This document shows, in pieces, positions 28,366-34,503 of a stretch of 53,737 nt of DNA (the first letter of the stretch is position 1; every line of letters starts with the position of its first letter). The position numbers and the translations under genes are program-made. Origin of the DNA: Deltaproteobacteria bacterium (lineage in GTDB: Bacteria; Desulfobacterota; Desulfomonilia; Desulfomonilales; Desulfomonilaceae); contig JAMCYH010000066.1 in assembly GCA_023474025.1 (NCBI GenBank), forward strand, positions 1 through 53,737. Direction: 5' to 3'. The notes under the pieces were generated by a model. That model ran no database searches. It worked only from the letters and a program-made list of their open reading frames with translations, and was not told the DNA's origin.

Positions 28366-28754
28366 CGGGTCACCTGCAATCGTCGGCCAAGAAGCCGACT
28401 GCGTTTCGTATGGTTTTGAACTATCTGAAAAATTATACTGTTAGGGACCAGGGTCCAAGGATCAAGCCGGAAAATATTACGATATGCCTCGGGATGAAGA
28501 GGTTGGGGTGCGCCGTATAAATATTATCAATTTTTGACAGGCGCAATTAAAGAAAGCACGGCCACCCACTAGGAATAAGTAATTGAATAAACAATAGAAA
28601 ACAAATTTACGTCGATTGTTCATTAGCAATTTAAACTCATGTGATTTGGGTTTGGGTGGGAGATTCAGCAAAAAGCATCAGACCGGAAATCTTTCTCACC
28701 GATGTAAGTGTATTGCACATCGCCAGATTGAGAACATAATTTCAGATCTGATTA
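28366..28754. other. Spacer between the NusG paralogue and rfbF, with a GC-rich hairpin
   Basis: No convincing gene lies in these 389 bases. Just before the rfbF ribosome site is a hairpin, GTCGGC-6-nt-GCCGAC, at 28382-28399, without a U-run. It is more likely a translational or elongation-control structure than a terminator. A near-palindrome GGACC/GGTCC sits at about 28444-28455. CAGATCTG at about 28743-28750 marks the end of the duplicated cassette. Confidence 0.4.
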
Positions 28755-29306
28755 CTATATGATTTCCAGGTCGGTGAGGGGGTTTACGTTTAAGATTACG
28801 GTGCGGTTGAACATTGTTACTGAAATTGCGAACTGTCCTTTTTTGGCGCGTCTGAGAACAACGCCTTCAAGCCCCTTTAAAGGACCTGAAACGATCAGAG
28901 CCGCTCGTCCCTTCAAAACACCTGGTTGGACCAGAAGATCGTGTTGACTCTTGGTGACTGTCGACACAGATTGCAGTTCTTTTACAAAAGCGGCCTGTTG
29001 TCTGATCTCAATGATCCTCGCAAAGTCATGTGTGTTGTATAGAAGGCTCTGTTTTTCCCTATCCAAAGCGAAACAAAGATACCCTCTGAAGAGTGGAGCC
29101 CTGACAATCTTTTCCCGTCCAAGCGCCCCAAACTTAATTTTCCGATCGTATAATGGCATGTAATAGCTGATTTGCCGTTGTAGCAGATATCTTGCCAGTT
29201 TCCACTCCCGGTTGGGCTTTGATTGCAAAACCCACCACTGACCCGTATCATCCTCAATGGGCCGGTCGACTGGAAATCTTGATGGAATGTCGTTTTGAAC
29301 GGGCAT
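28755..29306 (-). CDS. Specialised NusG paralogue (RfaH/UpxY/LoaP-type antiterminator), copy 1
   Basis: A 183-aa two-domain transcription elongation factor. The NusG N-terminal (NGN) domain spans about residues 22-110: GQWWVLQSKPNREWKLARYL is the canonical opening, and VRAPLFRGYLCFALD is the conserved core that contacts the RNA-polymerase clamp. The KOW domain is about 129-157 (GVLKGRAALIVSGPLKGLEG). Specialised NusG paralogues of this length commonly sit first in polysaccharide operons and let RNA polymerase ignore terminators over long distances. It heads the 28-kb minus-strand cluster. Copy 2 at 31944-32495 differs at seven residues (N32D, Q45E, L62F, Q103E, A105D, E147K, V174L). Confidence 0.9.
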   Translation of the reverse strand: MPVQNDIPSRFPVDRPIEDDTGQWWVLQSKPNREWKLARYLLQRQISYYMPLYDRKIKFGALGREKIVRAPLFRGYLCFALDREKQSLLYNTHDFARIIEIRQQAAFVKELQSVSTVTKSQHDLLVQPGVLKGRAALIVSGPLKGLEGVVLRRAKKGQFAISVTMFNRTVILNVNPLTDLEII

Positions 29307-29355
29307 GTTACTAATTAAATTCCAATTCGGAATGGCGATCGTAAAATATCAGGAA

Positions 29356-29421
29356 TCATTGTGTTTGAATTCCAGGCGCCGAGGAGGCCGTTGTGGCAAT
29401 CAAGACCAAGGCTTCTCCTCC
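29356..29421 (-). promoter_or_regulatory. Leader hairpin with a possible 17-codon upstream mini-ORF
   Basis: GGAGGAG precedes a TTG at 29409 by five bases. A frame MVLIATTASSAPGIQTQ runs to a TGA at 29356-29358. The same GGAGGAG stretch can pair with GGCCTCCTC (rc of 29381-29389), enclosing the start codon in a stem with a two-base bulge. The whole arrangement is conserved in copy 2. Whether it is a leader peptide, an RNA recruitment hairpin or chance cannot be told from sequence. Confidence 0.3.
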
Positions 29422-29534
29422 GCAGTTAATTGATAACTAGCTAATTTGCCTGGCTATTTAGTCTTTTGGGGATAGTTTTTGTTGTTTTTTGTTAATCAGC
29501 GCTAGGCACGCTTGAACTAATAATTTTAAGATTC
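29408..29534 (-). repeat. Leader repeat element, inner, copy 1
   Basis: About 127 bases of AT-rich leader related to the outer element at 29870-29995. Shared blocks (plus-strand reading) are AAGGCTTCTCCT, ATAACTAGCT, CTATTTA, TTGTTTTTTGT and a final AATTT-AA-ATTC. Its counterpart in cassette 2 is 32597-32723. The element therefore occurs four times in the window. Confidence 0.75.
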
Positions 29535-29722
29535 GCTCAACAACAATTAATACCAGGATTTAATTGACTTTAATAAATACCAATTGTCTGAAAACTAAAT
29601 TAAAGCCAATACGGCGCCCAGCTATCGCTAATACCAATATTAAATAAGTAACTTACGTTTCAGCTTGGCTGCAAAATCAAATTCTCATCCTTTATCAGCT
29701 AATTAAGATGCATCGACCCTAA

Positions 29723-29782
29723 TTGTCCAATCAGGACAAAAATCTACTTCCCTGCGGGGCCTGGCTTTGATCATTACCAGGC
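29723..29782. other. Two small hairpins in the copy-1-specific leader segment
   Basis: TTGTCC-5-nt-GGACAA at 29723-29739 and GCCTGG-12-nt-CCAGGC at 29759-29782 lie in the segment that copy 2 lacks. They have no T-run and are not convincing terminators. They may fold in the leader RNA. Confidence 0.4.
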
Positions 29783-29869
29783 TCTCAATATGGGCAAACG
29801 GTTGATCGACAATGCTTATGTCTCCAGGAAACCGCAGCCCTCGATGGAGTCGTCGTGCGAATGAAAAGA

Positions 29870-29995
29870 AAGGCTTCTCCTTCGTGGCTAATTAATAACT
29901 AGCTGATTTCCCAGTCTATTTATTGTTTTGAAGATGCTTGTGATTGTTTTTTGTCACTTAGAGTGACACTCATTTGAGTTAACAATTTAAAATTC
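29870..29995 (-). repeat. Leader repeat element, outer, copy 1, with a 17-bp palindrome
   Basis: This is the promoter-proximal version of the repeated leader element. It contains the perfect palindrome TGTCACT-TAG-AGTGACA at 29952-29968, retained exactly in copy 2 (32961-32977) while surrounding bases differ. That suggests selection, for example as a protein-binding site or RNA hairpin. The inner elements lack this palindrome. Confidence 0.7.
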
Positions 29996-30145
29996 AGAAA
30001 AATGAGCTTAATACTAAAAATCGGTTAAATTGAAAAATTACTAATTTTCGTCAGCCCAATGTAGGTTCTGTGTTTACCTAGAAACAATTAAAAATCGAAT
30101 TATAAATAAGTGCATTAGGTCGACTATAAAGGGCAATTATAAAAG

Positions 30146-30174
30146 AGTTTACTCAGTGTGATACAGGATGTCAA
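30146..30174 (-). promoter_or_regulatory. Sigma70-type promoter of cassette 1
   Basis: On the minus strand a perfect -35 TTGACA (30169-30174) is followed after 17 bases by TAAACT (30146-30151), a 4-of-6 match to the -10 box. The predicted start near 30139 gives a leader of about 830 nt before the NusG-like gene. The same spacing and -35 box recur in cassette 2. Confidence 0.6.
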
Positions 30175-30269
30175 GCAAAAAATCTTGAACCGCGTTCTTT
30201 TTTTCCTCTAAGGGTGAGGGTATAGTATTTTAGTGCAAATTAGCACGATTCTTAAGTGCAAGGTGCTTG

Positions 30270-30700
30270 TTGATCTTGTTGCCATTCGTTTGGGTACGAC
30301 ATCCCAAAAGACATACCAGGGGGTTCTTGTGTCAAGGTTGTGAGCGCGTTGCTTGGAGTTGTGAAATTCGAAACAGCCTTTAAGAGCGGCCCTGGCGTCA
30401 CTAATTGATCGTAGGCTTTTCTATATGCCTTCGGTAATGACGTGTTGCAACATCGCCTTTTACATCCATGCTGAACCAAATTCCATTGGAAACCATAAAA
30501 CCAGCGAATTGGATGAAATAATGGCCAAGGGCTAAAAGTCTTGGATTGCGGAACGCGACTTTTAAGCGCAAGCTGCCTGTTCATGCCGCTGTCCTCTGCC
30601 GAGGTGGGGAATTCCAGTAAACTTCATGAAGAGTTTTGTCTCTCAAGACCCTGATGATGTCGCTCATAATCGTAAAACTTCAAATACGTGTTTAACCCGG
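30270..30700 (-). pseudogene. Two decayed IS3-family OrfB (integrase) C-terminal fragments
   Basis: Just downstream of the first OrfA, the minus strand encodes LNTYLKFYDYERHHQGLERQ, then after a one-base frameshift HEVYWNSPP, ending at 30581. This is the C-terminal end of an IS3-type DDE transposase. A second, more decayed example lies at about 30270-30390, with FEFHNSKQRAHNLDTRTPWY. An intact OrfB has about 280 residues, so most of it, including two catalytic acids, is gone. The 110-codon frame 30252-30584 overlapping this region is not recognised as a real gene. Confidence 0.6.
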
Positions 30701-30744
30701 ATCCGGCATCAGTCATAGTTTCACAAACTTATGATCTCTCATTA

Positions 30745-31047
30745 TCAGCGCTTCGGGTTCCTGTCCCCAATGTAACCGAGCGAGCCGGACAAAAAATCAT
30801 TCTCCATAGTCAGCCGCCCTATCTTGGCATGAAGTTCCCGCACAATTGAATCATTGTCAGAAGCCGTCTGCTTGGCGAATATTTCATCAGCCCGATCAAG
30901 AAGTTGTTTCTTCCATTGAGCTATCTGATTCCGGTGGACTTGAAAACGATCCCCTAACTCAGAAAGCGTTTGCTGCTCCTTGATGGCTTCCAAGGCGACT
31001 TTAGCTTTGAATGCAGGCCTGTGATTCTTCCTGGTTCCCTTTCTCAT
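30745..31047 (-). CDS. IS3-family transposase OrfA, copy A
   Basis: A 100-aa protein with the helix-turn-helix of IS3/IS911-type OrfA. KNHRPAFKAKVALEAIKEQQ leads into TLSELGDRFQVHRNQIAQWK, with a leucine-zipper-like tail (ELHAKIGRLTMENDFL). OrfA normally needs a frameshift into OrfB to make transposase. Here OrfB is reduced to a short fragment, so the element is dead. Upstream bases near 31080-31110 (with GTGTAAAAGTGG on the minus strand) resemble the element's terminal repeat. It lies between the two NusG cassettes. Confidence 0.85.
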   Translation of the reverse strand: MRKGTRKNHRPAFKAKVALEAIKEQQTLSELGDRFQVHRNQIAQWKKQLLDRADEIFAKQTASDNDSIVRELHAKIGRLTMENDFLSGSLGYIGDRNPKR

Positions 31048-31499
31048 TTTTACCGCTCCTCTAAATGGGATGATCTAAGAGCCACTTTTACACTTGAGCC
31101 AGTATCCATTTGTCTAGACATTAATGAATTTCGAGGCGGTGTATTAGCGACCAGCGGTGATCATTCTATAACGATTGCCAAAAGTTTGGCCCAATCGCAA
31201 AAGTTCAGGAGATTTCGTGCCGGCGTAAAATCGGACATTACCTTCGGCAATGGCTATAACAAATTTTGGCGCTAAGATTGCTAGACCACGATAAGCGAAA
31301 ACTGCTAACCGAGTTCCTGTTGAGGCCTATTATTCCATTCAAATAATCAAAACTGATATAGGATTCTTTTTAAAATAGTTTTGTCTTCCAGCAGACGCTT
31401 ATGGTGTTCGTTGAAATTATCCAGGTTGATCGGCAACCCTAACTTCACGATTCAAAATTCGCCTATTACCGGAATTTTCAAACAAATCGTGTATCGCAA
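31048..31499. other. Spacer between two IS3-type elements, mostly scar sequence
   Basis: There is no intact gene. The minus strand around 31377-31438 reads LPINLDNFNEHHKRLLEDKT, which weakly resembles the end of an IS3 OrfB. A separate open stretch of about 58 codons near 31140-31320 (minus) resembles nothing I recognise. The terminal sequence of element A lies at about 31079-31120. Confidence 0.35.
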
Positions 31500-31829
31500 T
31501 CAGCGCTTTGCGGTCTTGTCTCCAAGCCGACCAAGCGCAATGGATAGAGATTCATTTTCCATTGTTAGACGGCCTATTTTAGCATGGAGTTCCTTGATGT
31601 TTGCGTCACTATCAGAGGCTTTCCTCTTAACGAATACCTCTTCTGCCCGATCCAGAAGCTGCCTTTTCCACTGGGCGACTTGATTTCGATGCACTTGGAA
31701 ACGATCTGCCAGCTCAGAAAGTGATTGCTGCTCCTTGATGGCCTCCAATGCAACCTTAGCCTTGAACGCCGAGGTGTGATTTTTTCTGATTTTCGTCGTC
31801 ATTTGCTCCGGGCCTCGCATTTGGACCAT
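31500..31829 (-). CDS. IS3-family transposase OrfA, copy B
   Basis: A 109-aa OrfA protein closely related to copy A. It has KNHTSAFKAKVALEAIKEQQ, then SLSELADRFQVHRNQVAQWK and ELHAKIGRLTMENESLSIAL. The real start may be the internal ATG at the TTKIRKNH position. Upstream bases around 31840-31870 (minus-strand AAGTGCAAAAGCAACTC) correspond to the terminal sequence of copy A. No intact OrfB follows, so the element cannot move by itself. Confidence 0.85.
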   Translation of the reverse strand: MVQMRGPEQMTTKIRKNHTSAFKAKVALEAIKEQQSLSELADRFQVHRNQVAQWKRQLLDRAEEVFVKRKASDSDANIKELHAKIGRLTMENESLSIALGRLGDKTAKR

Positions 31830-31943
31830 TTTAGAGTTGCTTTTGCACTTATGCTGCTGTCCATTTTGTCTATAGCATTAATGAGGACTTATCCGCCCAT
31901 ATGGTAGAATGGGGGTAAGGGCTCATAGTTTCAGATCTGATTA

Positions 31944-32495
31944 CTATATGATTTCCAGGTCGGTGAGGGGGTTTAGGTTTAAGATTACGGTGCGGTTGAA
32001 CATTGTTACTGAAATTGCGAACTGTCCTTTTTTGGCGCGTCTGAGAACAACGCCTTTAAGCCCCTTTAAAGGACCTGAAACGATCAGAGCCGCTCGTCCC
32101 TTCAAAACACCTGGTTGTACCAGAAGATCGTGTTGACTCTTGGTGACTGTCGACACAGACTGCAGTTCTTTTACAAAAGCGTCCTGTTCCCTGATCTCGA
32201 TAATCCTCGCAAAGTCATGCGTGTTGTATAGAAGGCTCTGTTTTTCCCTGTCCAAAGCGAAACAAAGATATCCTCTGAATAGCGGGGCCCTGACAATCTT
32301 TTCCCGTCCAAAAGCTCCAAACTTAATTTTCCGATCGTATAATGGCATGTAATAACTGATTTCCCTTTGTAGCAGATATCTTGCCAGTTTCCACTCCCGG
32401 TCGGGCTTTGATTGCAAAACCCACCACTGACCCGTATCATCCTCAATGGGTCGGTCGACTGGAAATCTTGATGGAATGTCGTTTTGAACGGGCAT
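31944..32495 (-). CDS. Specialised NusG paralogue (RfaH/UpxY/LoaP-type), copy 2
   Basis: A 183-aa NGN-KOW protein, 176 of 183 residues identical to copy 1. The NGN opening is GQWWVLQSKPDREWKLARYL and the KOW segment is VSGPLKGLKGVVLRRAKKG. Three of the seven differences add negative charge (N32D, Q45E, Q103E), one replaces Ala by Asp and one replaces Glu by Lys, so target specificity could have drifted. IS3 remnants now separate it from the polysaccharide genes, while copy 1 is directly upstream of rfbF. It could still act in trans. Confidence 0.9.
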   Translation of the reverse strand: MPVQNDIPSRFPVDRPIEDDTGQWWVLQSKPDREWKLARYLLQREISYYMPLYDRKIKFGAFGREKIVRAPLFRGYLCFALDREKQSLLYNTHDFARIIEIREQDAFVKELQSVSTVTKSQHDLLVQPGVLKGRAALIVSGPLKGLKGVVLRRAKKGQFAISVTMFNRTVILNLNPLTDLEII

Positions 32496-32544
32496 GTTAC
32501 TAATTAACTTCCAATTTGAAATGCCGATCGTAAAATATCAGGAA

Positions 32545-32610
32545 TCATTGTGTTTGAATTCCAGGCGCCGAGGAGGCCGTTGTGGCAATCAAGACCAAGG
32601 CTTCTCCTCC
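32545..32610 (-). promoter_or_regulatory. Leader hairpin with possible mini-ORF, copy 2
   Basis: Same arrangement as 29356-29421: GGAGGAG, a TTG at 32598 and a 17-codon frame to 32545, with the ribosome site able to pair with downstream GGCCTCCTC. Sequence is unchanged between the copies, which fits either recent duplication or constraint. Confidence 0.3.
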
Positions 32611-32723
32611 GCAGCTAATTGATAACTAGCTAATTTGCCTGGCTATTTAGTCTTTTGGGGATAGTTTTTGTTGTTTTTTGTTAATCAGCGCTAGGCACGC
32701 TTGAACTAATAATTTTAAGATTC
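32597..32723 (-). repeat. Leader repeat element, inner, copy 2
   Basis: Almost identical to 29408-29534 and recognisably related to the outer elements at 29870-29995 and 32879-33005. Confidence 0.75.
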
Positions 32724-32878
32724 GCTCAACAACAATTAATACCAGGATTTAATTGACTTTAATAAATACCAATTGTTTGAAAACTAAATTAAAGCCAATA
32801 CGGCGCCCAGCTACAACTAATAAAGTACATCTCGAGAAAGCCGCAGACCACAATGGAGTGGTTGCGCGAATGAAAAGA

Positions 32879-33005
32879 AAGGCTTCTTCCTCGTGGCTAA
32901 TTGATAACTAGCTAATTTACCGCACTATTTATTCTGTTCAAGATGCTTGTGATTGTTTTTTGTCACTTAGAGTGACACCCCGTTTGCGTTAACAATTTAA
33001 AATTC
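32879..33005 (-). repeat. Leader repeat element, outer, copy 2
   Basis: Counterpart of 29870-29995 with the conserved palindrome TGTCACT-TAG-AGTGACA at 32961-32977. Just beside it, around 32842-32868, GACCAC and GTGGT form a further small stem around AATGGA. Confidence 0.7.
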
Positions 33006-33156
33006 AGAAAAATGAGCTTAATACTAAAAATCGATTAAATTGAAAAATTAGTAATTTTTGTCAGGCCTAAATGTAAACAGTGTGTTTAGCAACAAACAAT
33101 TAAAAAACGAGTCAAAAATAAGTGCATTAGGCCGACTGATAAGTACAATTATAGAT

Positions 33157-33185
33157 AACTTACTTGGGAGAATACAGAATGTCAA
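33157..33185 (-). promoter_or_regulatory. Sigma70-type promoter of cassette 2
   Basis: On the minus strand TTGACA (33180-33185) is followed after 17 bases by TAAGTT (33157-33162). The -35 box and spacing match cassette 1, while the -10 box is weaker. The predicted start near 33150 gives a leader of about 655 nt. Confidence 0.5.
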
Positions 33186-33202
33186 GAAAAAATATTGAGC
33201 CA

Positions 33203-33618
33203 TGTAAACATTCAGTGAAGAGCGGTCACAGAGCAAGAATCCTCAATGATTTCAAGAATCGCATATCAAATTTCCGTGGTTAACTGGATAGTGACTACGC
33301 GGCGTTTCCTGTGTTGAACACGTATCTGGTCGCACCGTTGTGTCCGGGCAAAGATTCCTAAGGGGTTGAAAGGAAACACTATCCGGATCTAAGTCAGCCG
33401 ATCCACAACTAAAGACAAAAGTGCTTCTGGAAATAGCGCTATATAACTGAATTCGAAAACTGGCGCTAAGTTCTTGGACAATATGTTTAATAATGACAAT
33501 GTGTTATAAAGTGGCTTGAACCTGTCAATCATCTAATGTGTCAGCTTACAAAACGTTGAGGTGGCGCCTGCGAGTAAATTTACATTGTTCGACTAAAATC
33601 GCTGGAATAAAATGAGTC
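33203..33618. other. Divergent intergenic region without a visible gene
   Basis: These 416 bases separate the minus-strand polysaccharide cluster from the plus-strand YdcF-like gene. They mark the boundary of the cluster. I see no open gene, RNA gene or strong terminator. A plus-strand promoter for the YdcF-like gene is expected here, but no box is convincing. Confidence 0.4.
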
Positions 33619-34503
33619 ATGGAATATTTTCTGTTTGTTACAAAAAAGTTAGTAAGCGTCATCATCTATCCGGTTGGTCTGACACTAACGCTTATTTTAG
33701 TCGCTCTGATAATTTCGGTAAAAAACTGTAAACGTTCCGGCATGGTCTTGTTTATCCTTGCCGGGCTAACATTGTTCGCCTTTTCACTGGGGTGGACAGG
33801 AAACGCGTTGTTAAAACCGCTGGAAGATCAAGCCGGGCCATACGCTAATCCAGGTAAACTTCAGGCAATAGGTGTGAGATACATAGTGGTTTTGGGCGGC
33901 ACATCCTTCACAAATCAACGGAGCGCTTCAGATATTTGGGACAGGTCTGTCCTCAGGTTGTTGGAGAGCGTGCAGTTATGGAAGGAGATGCCCGGCGCTA
34001 AACTCGTTTTATCCGGTGGCGCGCCAAGTTCCGCAGAAGCCATGGCTGCGCTGCCGGCCTGGCTCGGGGTCCCCACGGAATCACTAATTTTGGAAACTCG
34101 AGCGCTTGACACGGATGACGAAGCGCGCCTTTTCATGCCAATCGTAGGAAACGAGCCATTCGCTCTGGTAACTTCAGCCAGCCATATGCCCAGATCCTTA
34201 AGAATTTTCAGGAGCAAGGGGATGAACCCCTTGCCATGTCCATGCGATTTCAGGGCTCAAACGCGGCAGCCTTTTTTTGTCGCTATTTCCCCAAGCGCCG
34301 ACGGCCTTTACAATTCCCAGTTGGCGCTACACGAATACTATGGCCAGTTGGCCCTCTATATAAAAGGTCTTGGACGCCACCTGGGGATTTTTAAATTTAA
34401 GAATCATTCCTCAAATTTGTACGAGCCTTTCCCATCTTTGTCAAAATCAACCTTCGCTCGCAAATATTTGACGTTAAAACCAGCTTTCTTCAGGATCGCA
34501 TAG
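33619..34503 (+). CDS. YdcF/ElyC-like DUF218 membrane protein
   Basis: A 294-aa protein. Two N-terminal hydrophobic segments (about residues 12-35 and 42-62) anchor a DUF218 domain facing the periplasm. YIVVLGGTSFTNQRSASD opens the domain, AKLVLSGGAPSSAEAMA is the second block, and LILETRALDTDDEARLF followed by FALVTSASHMPRSLRIF complete it. ElyC in E. coli supports peptidoglycan and lipid-carrier homeostasis. The ribosome site is weak. The last 25-30 residues extend beyond the usual end of the family and overlap the convergent rhodanese gene by 100 bases, so the native stop may have been lost. Confidence 0.85.
   Translation: MEYFLFVTKKLVSVIIYPVGLTLTLILVALIISVKNCKRSGMVLFILAGLTLFAFSLGWTGNALLKPLEDQAGPYANPGKLQAIGVRYIVVLGGTSFTNQRSASDIWDRSVLRLLESVQLWKEMPGAKLVLSGGAPSSAEAMAALPAWLGVPTESLILETRALDTDDEARLFMPIVGNEPFALVTSASHMPRSLRIFRSKGMNPLPCPCDFRAQTRQPFFVAISPSADGLYNSQLALHEYYGQLALYIKGLGRHLGIFKFKNHSSNLYEPFPSLSKSTFARKYLTLKPAFFRIA

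Larger units (their letters stand above)
28735..30192 (-). repeat. Duplicated cassette, copy 1: promoter, leader and NusG paralogue
   Basis: This block is repeated at 31924-33202 in the same orientation. Identity is very high from the 3' end of the gene through about 350 bases of leader. A segment of about 190 bases near 29630-29830 is present only in this copy. Similarity then resumes, at a lower level, through the outer leader element and the promoter. The unit ends just upstream of the -35 box. Confidence 0.88.
31924..33202 (-). repeat. Duplicated cassette, copy 2: promoter, leader and NusG paralogue
   Basis: This is the second, outermost copy of the unit at 28735-30192, displaced by 3189 bases over the gene and inner leader. 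It lacks about 190 bases of leader found in copy 1. Conservation extends past the gene on both sides and includes the promoter, which shows that the whole transcription unit was duplicated and not only the coding part. Confidence 0.88.

Noticed and set aside
28477-28671. 64-codon minus-strand frame between the NusG paralogue and rfbF
   Set aside because: No ribosome site, no recognisable domain and unusual composition. The region is better read as leader sequence.
30252-30584. 110-codon minus-strand frame in the IS3 region
   Set aside because: The recognisable transposase residues lie in other frames over the same bases, so this frame is probably open by chance.
28735-33202. Repeats in the NusG region as a CRISPR array
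   Set aside because: The repeated units are more than 100 bases long, only four in number and without regular spacers or cas genes.
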